The position numbers were made by a program, and so were the translations under genes. From Paraferrimonas sp. SM1919 (GTDB taxonomy: Bacteria; Pseudomonadota; Gammaproteobacteria; Enterobacterales; Shewanellaceae), in contig NZ_WINH01000026.1 in NCBI RefSeq assembly GCF_010993985.1, positions 1 to 56,594 of the forward strand: a stretch of DNA of 56,594 bases, given 5' to 3'. The notes under the pieces were generated by a model that was not told where the DNA came from, did not search any database, and was given only the letters and a program-made list of their open reading frames with translations. Shown here in pieces: positions 1 through 8,235 of this stretch (the stretch's first letter is position 1; each line of letters opens with the position of its first letter).

Positions 1-1
1 T

Positions 2-127
2 CAGATATCCCCAAGATTGGTGTTAGAACAGCAATTTGAACAACAACTTGAGCAACCACCACAAGCCAATATGGGGCTAGGTGAGCGTATTAGACATATG
101 CTTGGACACCTAAAATTTTGGCGCTAA
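2..127 (+). CDS. C-terminal fragment of an unrecognised protein
   Basis: The frame is open from the window edge to a TAA at 125-127, giving about 41 residues rich in Gln and Glu and ending in the basic tail HMLGHLKFWR. The start lies outside the window. The frame is too short for me to assign a family. Its stop overlaps the stop of the convergent DUF2310 gene by a few bases, which is consistent with a real gene end in compact DNA. It could still be a chance frame. Confidence 0.4.
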   Translation, partial: QISPRLVLEQQFEQQLEQPPQANMGLGERIRHMLGHLKFWR

Positions 128-897
128 ACGTATTCCCAAGAAATATTCGATACGATTCTGCAGTCATCACACTTAAAGTGAAAGATATCCAGTAACGGTT
201 GTTCCAGTAACCAGTGTGGATTGCCGCATTTGGGGCAAGGTCTTTGCTTTTGTTCGGCTAATGATTGGCCCCCCACTTGATATTGGTAGTAATACGTCGG
301 GGTTTTCGTCAGGTACTCAATGCGGCCGCGTAAATCCCAACCCTGCCTGAATAGATCACTGTCAATTTCTTTAAGTTCATCTAGGGCGGCAAATTCAGCT
401 TTATTATTACCGGCCATTTGCAGTTCATCACAGGCTTGCCACTGGGTTTGCCAGCGAATAATTTGTTTATGGTCGCCGTTGAATGTCGCTGGGATCTTAT
501 AAAGGGGAATTGGCATTAGGTCGGCACCATTTCGTAATGGCGAACAGTTATGAACATAGCTGGTATAAAGTACTTGCCATTGAATCGGCAATTCGGTGGC
601 CGTTTGCGAGTTTAGGTCAAGCCCTAAGATCCGACTGCGGGGGCTTAATAATTTTGCATTCTTTAACCGCTCTAAAGCGACTTTTACCCAAGGACTGTTA
701 TTGCTGGGTTTGAGCGCATCTTCGTCAGGCAGTAACACTCGGACTTTAAATTCAGCACCTTGGGCGGCAATCGGAAATTCACGCCCAAGTATTTGACCGT
801 TATTTCTATAGCCTTCAAGTAAAAAATTGATCGCTTGCTCTACTGCCGTAATGGTGGTGTCGGCGTAACATTCGAAATGAATTTCAGCGCTATACAT
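124..897 (-). CDS. DUF2310 family zinc-ribbon protein
   Basis: The product is 257 residues and looks like the DUF2310 family, predicted zinc-ribbon proteins of unknown function found in gammaproteobacteria. The C-terminal ribbon is explicit, with Cys221-x2-Cys224 (CPKCG) and Cys243-x2-Cys246 (CDDC). The N-terminal two thirds has no motif I can name. There is no signal peptide or membrane segment, so it should be cytosolic. The start codon lies inside the end of the upstream 96-codon gene (about 8 bp overlap), so the two are probably translationally coupled. Family membership is recognised from overall sequence character; the nucleic-acid-binding role often suggested for the family is inference. 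Confidence 0.75.
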   Translation of the reverse strand: MYSAEIHFECYADTTITAVEQAINFLLEGYRNNGQILGREFPIAAQGAEFKVRVLLPDEDALKPSNNSPWVKVALERLKNAKLLSPRSRILGLDLNSQTATELPIQWQVLYTSYVHNCSPLRNGADLMPIPLYKIPATFNGDHKQIIRWQTQWQACDELQMAGNNKAEFAALDELKEIDSDLFRQGWDLRGRIEYLTKTPTYYYQYQVGGQSLAEQKQRPCPKCGNPHWLLEQPLLDIFHFKCDDCRIVSNISWEYV

Positions 898-1180
898 TGG
901 ATAGGGACTCTAATTTTGCTTGTAGCTGTTTTACCGTCGCTTCTAATTGCAGCACTTTTTCAACCAGTTGCTCTTGAGTGATATCCAATTTTGGGGCAGG
1001 GGCTTGATTCTGTAGGGGCGCTTCTGCCCTTGAGCCTGCTTTATACGCTTGAATGCCTTGGATGATAATAGGCAACGCTGTGGGTTGAGCGATGTGGGCT
1101 TTAACGGTCGCAACAGCTAAATTAAGCCCTTTCTGTTCAATGAGTTGGCAGGTTAATAGAACTTGTTGTAATTGACTCAT
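890..1180 (-). CDS. small coiled-coil protein, hypothetical
   Basis: This 96-residue protein has two visible parts. Residues about 1-45 are helix-rich and look like a small helix-turn-helix-type fold. After an Ala/Pro-rich linker, residues about 65-93 form a heptad-patterned Leu/Val coiled coil (EKVLQLEATVKQLQAKLESL). It overlaps the DUF2310 gene downstream, which suggests co-translation and a shared role. No family is recognised with certainty. DNA binding is possible from the N-terminal pattern but is not shown by any diagnostic motif. Confidence 0.6.
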   Translation of the reverse strand: MSQLQQVLLTCQLIEQKGLNLAVATVKAHIAQPTALPIIIQGIQAYKAGSRAEAPLQNQAPAPKLDITQEQLVEKVLQLEATVKQLQAKLESLSNV

Positions 1181-1318
1181 TAGTAGTTAAATTTCCTAAA
1201 AGTTAGCTAAACAAAAGTGCTGTAAAAATTAAAATGCAATAAATTCAGTGGCTTATGTTTTGGCACAACTACTGCTTATAACATAATGTGAATCATTATA
1301 TATGTTAAGGAAACAACA

Positions 1319-1693
1319 ATGAAAACTCATTCACCTAAAATAGTCACTTTATTTTTAGCCACAGCATTATTATCAGGCTGTGTGGTTCATGTTGGTGGCG
1401 ATAAATACCACGAATCTAATGATTGGAAAGTTCAACAAGCGGAAAATTTAGCCAATCTTTCTCAGTTAAAGGTAGGGATGACTACTGAGCAGGTGCAAGC
1501 ATTGATGGGGGCGCCTGATCTGAATGAGATTTTTAATAATGGTGAGCAATCTGTACAAGTTTGGTTCTACCGTACCCAACATAAACACGGTGACGGTGAA
1601 ACCACGAAAGACGAATGCACGCCTGTGGTGCTGGTTGATAACGTGTTAACAGGCTTTGGTGAAACGGCTTACCATCGAGTAAGAAATCACTAA
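1319..1693 (+). CDS. DUF3192 family lipoprotein
   Basis: The 124-residue product starts with a lipoprotein signal peptide ending in the lipobox LLSGC (Cys21), so it should be lipid-anchored. The mature part carries the pattern LSQLKVGMTTEQVQALMGAP, typical of the small BamE/SmpA-like fold shared by DUF3192 proteins of marine gammaproteobacteria. An AAGGAAA ribosome site precedes the ATG. It stands alone, followed by a strong terminator at 1716-1755. The function of the family is unknown; a role in envelope assembly would be inference from the fold. Confidence 0.75.
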   Translation: MKTHSPKIVTLFLATALLSGCVVHVGGDKYHESNDWKVQQAENLANLSQLKVGMTTEQVQALMGAPDLNEIFNNGEQSVQVWFYRTQHKHGDGETTKDECTPVVLVDNVLTGFGETAYHRVRNH

Positions 1694-1715
1694 CTGCTTT
1701 GCCCATCTCCCTTTC

Positions 1716-1755
1716 ATAGCCCATAAATAGACTAATATTTATGGGCTATTTTTTT
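1716..1755 (+). terminator. Rho-independent terminator of the DUF3192 gene
   Basis: A perfect 14-bp stem (1716-1729 pairing with 1736-1749, around AGCCCAT) with a 6-nt loop is followed by six T residues. It lies 23 bp after the DUF3192 stop. Confidence 0.9.
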
Positions 1756-1865
1756 CGGTGTTAATTTCAACATTGAGTTTATTGGGGAGCCATTAAAATT
1801 GATGTTGCTAAATACACTCCGGCTTTGTTATTTTTATGTTAAACAATTAAAAAAAAGAGTCTACC

Positions 1866-2486
1866 ATGGATAGTATTTCAGCATTCACTGCAAGTTTCTT
1901 AACTCCTGATGATCATCGCGTTGCGGCTTCTATTCTGTTTAATGCCTATCAGGACGATCCTTTATTTAAACAAATTTTAGCCGATGAAAACCCTGAGCAA
2001 TACAAACAAAAGCTTAGGGCCGCTATTCGTGAAGAGCTGCAATCTTTGTGGCAACAAAAACAGGTTTTAATTGGTATTTTTCAGGAGCACAAGCTGGTTG
2101 CTTTAACCGCCATCGCTGATGAATATTATTGTTTAGGAGACGATAGGCAATGGCATTGGCGACTCAAAATGATGATTGGTGCGGGTTGGTATTCAACCAA
2201 AGAGTTAATGGCCAAAGAGCAGCTCCTTAAAGATAGGCTAAAAGATGTCGACTACTCACTATTGCACTTCATTGCTGTCGATCCACACTATCAAGGTAGG
2301 GGAATTGGAGAGCAATTATTAAAGACCGCTGACCATTGGCGTCGTAAATATGCCGCTGGCCAAGCTTTGGCGGTTTTTGTCCCTGAGGGCGGGCCGTTAT
2401 CACTGTTTTTGAATAATGGTTTTCACTCTGAAGGGCAATTTGTTATTGATGCGGTAGCAGGTGAGTTATTGTTAAGTGAAATTTAG
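1866..2486 (+). CDS. GNAT family N-acetyltransferase
   Basis: The protein is 206 residues and has the acetyl-CoA-binding motif A of the GNAT superfamily at about residues 136-152 (VDPHYQGRGIGEQLLK, the Q/RxxGxG/A signature), followed by a long helix and the typical C-terminal strand region (ALAVFVPEGG...FLNNGF). It should transfer an acetyl group from acetyl-CoA to an amine, but the substrate cannot be read from the sequence. It is a single gene between the DUF3192 terminator and the csrB control region. No signal peptide is seen, so it acts in the cytoplasm. Confidence 0.85.
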   Translation: MDSISAFTASFLTPDDHRVAASILFNAYQDDPLFKQILADENPEQYKQKLRAAIREELQSLWQQKQVLIGIFQEHKLVALTAIADEYYCLGDDRQWHWRLKMMIGAGWYSTKELMAKEQLLKDRLKDVDYSLLHFIAVDPHYQGRGIGEQLLKTADHWRRKYAAGQALAVFVPEGGPLSLFLNNGFHSEGQFVIDAVAGELLLSEI

Positions 2487-2557
2487 CATTAGGTTTATTT
2501 TTTGTGAGCCTATTGTTAGGTTTACCCGTATGAAATTCAGAAATTGTCAGTCATTGT

Positions 2558-2575
2558 TGTAAGCGATCTCTCACA
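2558..2575 (+). promoter_or_regulatory. GacA/UvrY-type activator box upstream of csrB
   Basis: The 18-bp sequence TGTAAGCGATCTCTCACA matches the GacA box consensus TGTAAG-N6-CTTACA with one mismatch. Its centre is about 178 bp upstream of the proposed csrB start, the usual distance for activation of CsrB/RsmZ-type RNAs by the BarA-UvrY (GacS-GacA) two-component system. The site is seen; the binding is inferred. Confidence 0.75.
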
Positions 2576-2744
2576 AGGTTGTAATATTTTCGGCGATAAA
2601 GCTTGAGATAAATAGAAATATTTAATTAAACCCCTTTAATTTCAATGCTTTATGTTTTTTATGGTTGTTTTGCTATTTAACGATAATCATAAATAAAAGT
2701 TTTCCCAGGTGGATGGTAGCCGTTTAATCATTACAATTGATTTT

Positions 2745-3210
2745 GTGGTTAGGGAGACGGAATTCTTAAAGAAGACAAAAGGACAGTCTAATTTTAAGGT
2801 GATGGATCAACTAACAGCGTTTACAACGCTTAGGCATGATGCCTAATGGTGGCGGAGCCACTTTGCAAGGACTTTGCAGCAATGGACAGCAGATACTAAT
2901 GGATTAGTATGGTTAACAGGACGCTAAAGGATTTCCAATACAGGATAGTATTGCAATGAATAGCTCAGGAAGAGTTTCGGTCTAGGATGGATCGCATAGG
3001 GAACTTGGACTCACTATGGATAGTGATAACGCATGGATGGGCAGGAAGCAAAATTATAGCGGGATAGCTTAACAATCATTCCAATAGGATTTGGAATCTA
3101 GGATGAACTCAGGATGAGTTTACGCAAGGATGGGCAAGGAGCGCATAAATAATAGCTGGAATGCTTAACATAAAAAATAAATGGGGAGGCAGTATCTGTC
3201 TCCCCTTTTT
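2745..3210 (+). ncRNA. csrB: CsrB-type regulatory RNA that sequesters CsrA
   Basis: About two dozen GGA trinucleotides are packed into 450 bases, and many sit in small hairpin loops. Examples are GTGGC-GGA-GCCAC, ATACTAAT-GG-ATTAGTAT, CAATAC-AGGATA-GTATTG, TCACTAT-GG-ATAGTGA, ATTCCAA-TAGGAT-TTGGAAT and AACTC-AGGAT-GAGTT. This is the architecture of CsrB, whose GGA loops bind the translational regulator CsrA. No protein frame runs through the region. The 5' end is estimated from a TACAAT -10 box at 2732-2737, a GacA-type box centred about 178 bp upstream, and an early AGGGAG that resembles the start of E. coli CsrB. It could begin up to 50 bases earlier. The 3' end is a strong terminator. The length of about 466 nt is somewhat more than the 369 nt of E. 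coli CsrB. It lies just upstream of pdxB in the same direction. Confidence 0.9.
3183..3210 (+). terminator. csrB terminator
   Basis: A 10-bp stem (GGGGAGGCAG with CTGTCTCCCC, one G-U pair) with a 3-nt loop is followed by five T residues. It ends the GGA-rich RNA 55 bp before the pdxB start. Confidence 0.92.
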
Positions 3211-3265
3211 ATTTGCCGCAATTTAACCTAAAATTCATCTCTTTTCCAAGCGCTTGCCAATTACC

Positions 3266-4381
3266 ATGAAGATCCTAATTGATGAAAATATGCCTTATGC
3301 CGAGCAGATTTTCTCACCTCTGGCTGAGGTCATAACAAAAAATGGTCGTAATATCAAAGCTACTGATCTTATCGATATTGATATTTTATTAATTCGTTCA
3401 GTGACTGTCGTCGATGAAACCTTACTCGAACTGGCCAACAAATTAAAATATGTTGGTACTGCGACTATTGGTATGGATCACTTGGACACCAATGCGCTTC
3501 AACAGCGCGGCATCGCTTACAGTAACGCACCTGGGTGTAATGCTCTAGGGGTAGGCGAGTACTCGGTAACCGCCTTTTTAGAATTATGCCAACGCACTCA
3601 AACCCAGCCTCAGGATAAAAAAGTGGGCATTATCGGTCTTGGCAACACCGGTTCAGCGGCTCAAAAATGTTACCAAGCGCTTGGGATTGAGACCTTGTTG
3701 TATGATCCATACAAAGCCAATACGGATCCAGATAATGATTATCAAGATTGGCAAACTCTCATCAATGAAGCTGATGTGCTGAGTTTACATGTGCCGTTAA
3801 CAGATGAAACATTTCATATGTTTGATGCGCAACAACTCGAGGCGCTGGCGCAAGATGTTTGGCTCATTAATTGTTGTCGTGGCGATGTCATCGATAATCA
3901 GGCGGTTTTAGACTGGAAGCACAAGCGTCCCCAAGCCAAATTAGTCTTAGATGTTTGGCATAATGAACCTAACCCTATTCCTGAACTTATTCCACTGGTG
4001 GATATTGCCACTCCCCACATAGCGGGTTATTCCGTTGAAGGTAAAGCAAGGGGAACGCTCATGCTTTATGATTGGTTGCAAGGTTTTTATGATTGGCCAG
4101 CAACACCAAGCTTAGCCTCTCTTTTACCTGGGGCGGGGATCCCTAAAGTGGCCATTACAGGGCCATTAGATCTGCGACAGTTAAATGCTCTAATCAATTT
4201 GGGCTATGATATCAAACACGATGATTGGTTATTTAGGCAATACGCATGCCGCCCTGGTGGCTTTGACCAATTAAGAAAGAAACATACTTATAGACGAGAA
4301 TTTTCGGCTATTACTATTGACCAAACAAGCCTGCCTGCAGAGCTTGAATACTTATTTAATTTCGGATTTACAAGGGGCTAG
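3266..4381 (+). CDS. pdxB: erythronate-4-phosphate dehydrogenase
   Basis: PdxB oxidises 4-phosphoerythronate in the DXP-dependent pyridoxal phosphate pathway in the cytoplasm. The ATG at 3266 begins MKILIDENMPYA, matching the conserved PdxB N-terminus; the in-frame TTG 12 bp upstream is rejected for that reason. The 371-residue protein has the D-2-hydroxyacid dehydrogenase NAD-binding motif GIIGLGNTGS at about residue 119. The catalytic triad can be placed at Arg205 (CCRGD), Glu234 (NEP) and His251 (PHIAGYS). The C-terminal PdxB dimerisation domain is also present (FRQYACRPGGFDQLRKKHTY). The gene is followed after 1 bp by asd, so the two are co-transcribed. Confidence 0.96.
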   Translation: MKILIDENMPYAEQIFSPLAEVITKNGRNIKATDLIDIDILLIRSVTVVDETLLELANKLKYVGTATIGMDHLDTNALQQRGIAYSNAPGCNALGVGEYSVTAFLELCQRTQTQPQDKKVGIIGLGNTGSAAQKCYQALGIETLLYDPYKANTDPDNDYQDWQTLINEADVLSLHVPLTDETFHMFDAQQLEALAQDVWLINCCRGDVIDNQAVLDWKHKRPQAKLVLDVWHNEPNPIPELIPLVDIATPHIAGYSVEGKARGTLMLYDWLQGFYDWPATPSLASLLPGAGIPKVAITGPLDLRQLNALINLGYDIKHDDWLFRQYACRPGGFDQLRKKHTYRREFSAITIDQTSLPAELEYLFNFGFTRG

Positions 4382-4382
4382 A

Positions 4383-5399
4383 ATGAGCCAATTATTTAAT
4401 GTTGCAATCCTTGGTGCAAACGGTGCCGTAGGCAAAACTTTGCTGGAATTGCTACCAAAGAGGAATTTTCCCTTTGCAGATATCTTTCCACTTGCCAGTT
4501 CACGAAGTGCTGGAAAAACCGTAGAAATTGAAGGCGATGACGTTGAAATTATCGATGTAGAAACATTTGATTGGTCTCAGGTACAGATTGCTTTTTTTAG
4601 TGCCGGCTCAGAAGCATCAAAGAAATGGGCGCCTATCGCGGCAGAGGCCGGGGTGGTGGTGATTGACAATACTTCCCAATTCCGCCAAGAGTATGATATT
4701 CCTTTGGTGATCCCAGAGGTTAACTCAGCTGCTTTAGTGGAATTTAGAAATCATAATATTATTAGTAATCCAAATTGTTCTACTATTCAGATGCTAGTTG
4801 CACTGAAGCCAATTTACGATAGATATGGAATTGAAAGAATTAATGTTGCCACTTACCAATCGGTATCAGGCGCTGGTAATAGTGGGATCAGTGAACTCGC
4901 GTCTCAATGCACTACGTTACTGCAGGGGCAACCCGTTGAGGCCAAAACCTTTAGCCGCCAAATTGCTTTTAATGTGATCCCTCAAATCGATGAGATATTG
5001 GACAACGGTTTCACCAAAGAAGAAATGAAAATGGTCAATGAAACCCATAAGATTTTTTCTGATCAGTCGATAGAGGTAAATCCAACGGCCGTTCGAGTGC
5101 CAGTTTTTTACGGTCACTCGTTAGCTTTACATATTGAGACGACTCAACCGGTTGATGTGGCAGAAGCAAAAGAGTTATTAAGTAACGCCCCTGGCATCGT
5201 ATTACAAGCCAATGATAGTGATTACCCAACAGCGGTGGGTGATGCCGTTGGTGTGGATAAAGTTCACGTAGGTCGTGTTCGAGCAGATTTACATCGTGAC
5301 AATGCCTTAAACCTTTGGGTGGTCGCAGATAACGTCCGTAAAGGCGCCGCCTTAAATAGCATTCAAATCGCTGAAGAGTTAATCGCAAACTATTATTAA
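4383..5399 (+). CDS. asd: aspartate-semialdehyde dehydrogenase
   Basis: The enzyme makes aspartate semialdehyde from aspartyl phosphate with NADPH, the branch point to Lys, Met, Thr and peptidoglycan diaminopimelate. The 338-residue protein starts at the ATG at 4383, with a GGGGC ribosome site in the pdxB end; longer in-frame starts lie inside pdxB. The NADP loop is GANGAVGKT near residue 8. The catalytic Cys132 is in NPNCSTIQ and His245 is in FYGHS. In E. coli the usg gene, a relative lacking activity, sits at this place. Here the active-site Cys and His are intact, so it should be a true Asd of the Vibrio Asd2/Pseudomonas type. Confidence 0.95.
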   Translation: MSQLFNVAILGANGAVGKTLLELLPKRNFPFADIFPLASSRSAGKTVEIEGDDVEIIDVETFDWSQVQIAFFSAGSEASKKWAPIAAEAGVVVIDNTSQFRQEYDIPLVIPEVNSAALVEFRNHNIISNPNCSTIQMLVALKPIYDRYGIERINVATYQSVSGAGNSGISELASQCTTLLQGQPVEAKTFSRQIAFNVIPQIDEILDNGFTKEEMKMVNETHKIFSDQSIEVNPTAVRVPVFYGHSLALHIETTQPVDVAEAKELLSNAPGIVLQANDSDYPTAVGDAVGVDKVHVGRVRADLHRDNALNLWVVADNVRKGAALNSIQIAEELIANYY

Positions 5400-5473
5400 G
5401 TTTTCAAAAAAAATGTCGATATACCATTTATGCCGCTGTTAGTTCACTGAAGGCACATAAGTGGGAAATGTAA

Positions 5474-5504
5474 AAAAGCTCACTTTTTCAAAGTGAGCTT
5501 TTTT
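5474..5504 (+). terminator. terminator after pdxB-asd
   Basis: A 13-bp AT-flanked stem (AAAAGCTCACTTT, TTC loop, AAAGTGAGCTTTT) ends in a T tract, 75 bp after the asd stop. Confidence 0.88.
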
Positions 5505-5569
5505 AATGTAGCTGTATTGTTAAAGATTGTGTACATTAACCTGTGCTTAATGATTTAAAGGGAAGCCTT

Positions 5570-7138
5570 ATGAACAAACTAGGGAAAGCCATTTTTTGGA
5601 TGTGGCTCGCAGTCAGTTTACCTCTAGTAGCTAATGCAAATAACATCAGTATTATTGGTCCTAATGGTGAAACCAAAGTAGTACCAGCCAAGCAATATGG
5701 GCCAACACTACTAGACGAAACCTTATGGAGCATCGCATTTAAACATGCCAAAGCCCATGACCTTAATGTTTACCGAACACTTGCTGCTATTTATGAAGCA
5801 AATCCCCATGCTTTTTTGAATAATGATATTAATGCCCTAGAAGTTGGCATGATTCTATCGATTCCTAACGATGAAAAAATATCGGCTACCGCCAAAATTA
5901 ATCCGGCTAAAATCAAAGCGATCAAAGCTTTAAAGCCTTCAATTAAGATCCCACTTGAACCATCTAAATCAGAGCAGAATCTGAGAGCTGAGGTGGCCGC
6001 TTTAAAAGCACAATTAGAAGAAAAACAGCAACAATTAGAACAACTTCAGCAAGAACATGTTGCCAATACCGAAGAATTGCAACAACAATTGCAAATATTG
6101 GAGCAACAAAAATATAACTTATTAACTCGAGTTGAAAGTTCAGAAGCGCTTATTGAACAGGCTGAAGCTAAAGCGTTGATCAGTGATGAAAAGAGTAAGC
6201 AACTTGCCAGTAGGATGGCAGATATTCAAAATGAACTCGACTCTTATGCTCTGCAAGCTAAAAAAGGCGGTTTATGGAAAAACCTACTTGATAACATAGT
6301 GCTGGTCATTGCTTTGATGATGATAATCGTGATTGCGATTGCATTATTAATTTGGAAGAAGTTACAGACTCAACAACCCGTACAGAATCTAACGGTTTTG
6401 CCAGAAACTGATGAACTCACACAGGAATCGGCACAAGAAAATGAGCAACAGCCAGACGCAGAAGATGCGCAACTTGACACTGTGGTTGCTGAAGAGTCGA
6501 CAGCGGAGCAGAGCATAACGCCGCCAGAGGCAAAACTCGATAGTGACACTCTTACTGATATCGAAAATGAGAAAGCGGTTGATGCTTTTTCAATGGAAGA
6601 TACTCGTTCGTTAGATGCCCTTTGGGAAGAAGCGATGGGGATTGAAGAGCAGGTTAAACAAGAAGATTTAACCAATGATGAAAATCACTCAGAATCAGAA
6701 TCAGAATCAGAATCAGCCGTTGATATTGAACTTGAGCAAAGTGATGAATATCAGCCATTAGCAATAGATGACTTAGATGATGTTGAGCCAGTAGGCATTG
6801 AGGATAAGGAGATTGATATGTCTGAGCAAAAGGATATACAAGAATTTATTGATATCGAAAAACTGCTTGATGAGACCAAAGAAGTCGAGTTAGAAAAAGA
6901 TCCCTATGATGAAGTAAACATCGACTTTAGCAACATCGAACAGTTAATCGAAAAAGAGCCTGTAGTTGATGTCGATTCAACCGAAAATAGTATCAATGCG
7001 AAACTTGATCTGGCCAAAGCTTACATTGAAATTGGTGATATTGATAATGCCATAAGCTTGCTTGAGGAAGTTGAGAGTATGGGTTCCGATGAGCAAAAAA
7101 TTGAGGCTCAAGAGCTAAGAGTGAGTTTAAACAAGTAG
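5570..7138 (+). CDS. fimV: FimV/HubP-type polar landmark protein
   Basis: The ATG at 5570 has a strong AAAGGGAAG site and opens a signal peptide (MNKLGKAIFW...ANA). The 522-residue protein has the FimV order. A periplasmic N-terminal domain with a LysM-like segment (about 20-105: YGPTLLDETLWSIAFKHA...VGMILSIPN) is followed by a Gln/Glu-rich coiled coil (about 130-230) and one membrane helix (about 242-262). A highly acidic cytoplasmic stretch then leads to the FimV C-terminal TPR-like domain (about 478-520: LDLAKAYIEIGDIDNAISLL). Such proteins mark the cell pole and place flagella, chemoreceptors, chromosome origins or type IV pili. It is clearly shorter than the roughly 900-1600-residue relatives I know from Pseudomonas and Vibrio, mainly in the acidic region. 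It lies between asd and truA, as in Shewanella. Confidence 0.92.
   Translation: MNKLGKAIFWMWLAVSLPLVANANNISIIGPNGETKVVPAKQYGPTLLDETLWSIAFKHAKAHDLNVYRTLAAIYEANPHAFLNNDINALEVGMILSIPNDEKISATAKINPAKIKAIKALKPSIKIPLEPSKSEQNLRAEVAALKAQLEEKQQQLEQLQQEHVANTEELQQQLQILEQQKYNLLTRVESSEALIEQAEAKALISDEKSKQLASRMADIQNELDSYALQAKKGGLWKNLLDNIVLVIALMMIIVIAIALLIWKKLQTQQPVQNLTVLPETDELTQESAQENEQQPDAEDAQLDTVVAEESTAEQSITPPEAKLDSDTLTDIENEKAVDAFSMEDTRSLDALWEEAMGIEEQVKQEDLTNDENHSESESESESAVDIELEQSDEYQPLAIDDLDDVEPVGIEDKEIDMSEQKDIQEFIDIEKLLDETKEVELEKDPYDEVNIDFSNIEQLIEKEPVVDVDSTENSINAKLDLAKAYIEIGDIDNAISLLEEVESMGSDEQKIEAQELRVSLNK
6689..6712 (+). repeat. TCAGAA hexanucleotide tandem repeat in fimV
   Basis: Four exact copies of TCAGAA, plus a partial fifth, encode an alternating Ser-Glu run in the acidic cytoplasmic part of FimV. 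The unit is two codons, so slippage would change the repeat length without a frameshift. Confidence 0.85.
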
Positions 7139-7190
7139 CTGAGTATCACTTTTAATTGGTTAGCTAATAGCTAAATAACCTTTCGATAGT

Positions 7191-7215
7191 AAACCCCTTA
7201 TTCAAGGGGTTTTTC
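7191..7215 (+). terminator. terminator after fimV
   Basis: A 9-bp stem (AAACCCCTT / AAGGGGTTT) with a 4-nt loop is followed by T residues, about 50 bp after the fimV stop. Confidence 0.88.
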
Positions 7216-7265
7216 TATTTCTGCTCCATAGTATAAAATTACTGTTTTAAGTTGTTGGAAAGAAA

Positions 7266-8084
7266 ATGAGAATTGCTTTAGGTTTGGAATATGATGGTTC
7301 CAAATATTACGGTTGGCAACGCCAAAGAGAAGTCGATACAGTGCAAGCTCGATTGGAAAAGGCACTATCTACGGTTGCGAATGAGCCCATTGAACTGCAA
7401 TGTGCAGGCCGAACCGATGCGGGGGTTCATGCTACCAATCAGGTGATCCATTTTGAAACCAATGCGGTGCGTCCACTAAAAGCTTGGACTATGGGAATTA
7501 ATGCCAATTTACCTGCTGATATCGCAATAAAATGGGCGAAAGAGGTTGATGCTGATTTCCATGCGCGATTTAGTGCCACCGCGAGAAAATATCGTTATGT
7601 TATTTCTAATAAGCCATTGCGACCCGGAATCATGCAATCCGGAGTGACCCACCATTATGAATCATTGGATGCTGAGTTAATGCATGAATGCGCTCAAGTG
7701 CTTATTGGTGAACAAGATTTTACCAGCTTTAGGGCTGCCCAATGTCAATCTAACTCCGCTTTTCGTAATGTTCATCATGTACAAGTGACTCGCCATGGTG
7801 ACTATTTGGTGGTTGAAATTAGTGCCAATGCATTCTTACACCATATGGTCAGAAATATTGTCGGCTCATTATTAGAGGTCGGTTCAGGTAATAAAGATGC
7901 CGCTTGGTTTAAATCGGTTTTAGAGGCAAAGAATCGTGACTTAGCCGCACCAACGGCCAAACCCAATGGGCTTTACTTAGTTTCAGTGACTTATCCAGCC
8001 CAATTTGAGCTACCTAAAATGGCTACGGGACCATTGTTTTTCCCAGAAAACTTATATGCTTATCAGTTTCAGCCTGGTAATTGA
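7266..8084 (+). CDS. truA: tRNA pseudouridine(38-40) synthase
   Basis: TruA converts uridines 38, 39 and 40 in the tRNA anticodon arm to pseudouridine. The 272-residue protein has the family start ([19 protein letters not shown]), the catalytic Asp51 in the motif [13 protein letters not shown], and the conserved [17 protein letters not shown] block near the C-terminus. The ATG at 7266 is preceded by GGAAAGAAA. It lies between fimV and accD, as in related genomes. Confidence 0.97.
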   Translation: MRIALGLEYDGSKYYGWQRQREVDTVQARLEKALSTVANEPIELQCAGRTDAGVHATNQVIHFETNAVRPLKAWTMGINANLPADIAIKWAKEVDADFHARFSATARKYRYVISNKPLRPGIMQSGVTHHYESLDAELMHECAQVLIGEQDFTSFRAAQCQSNSAFRNVHHVQVTRHGDYLVVEISANAFLHHMVRNIVGSLLEVGSGNKDAAWFKSVLEAKNRDLAAPTAKPNGLYLVSVTYPAQFELPKMATGPLFFPENLYAYQFQPGN

Positions 8085-8235
8085 TAGGGTATGACCAGTT
8101 TTGATGTGCTTGCTTTGAATTTTTATGCTTTAATACGGGCAGATTTTGATAGGTGTGATCTCTGGGTTAGTATTTGCTAATCTTAGTCGCCTATTTATAG
8201 TCTCTTTTTGAGGCAGGTATTTAGGAAGTTTTATA

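Noticed and set aside
2700..3180. Possible CRISPR-like or satellite array from the regular GGA spacing
   Set aside because: The repeats are short hairpins of varying sequence, not direct repeats with spacers. They fit CsrB structure.
3254..3265. Upstream TTG start for pdxB
   Set aside because: The ATG at 3266 matches the conserved PdxB start; the TTG adds four residues without family support.
6370..6675. 101-codon Ser-rich frame opposite fimV
   Set aside because: It is the complement of the acidic, low-complexity fimV coding region and has no independent evidence.
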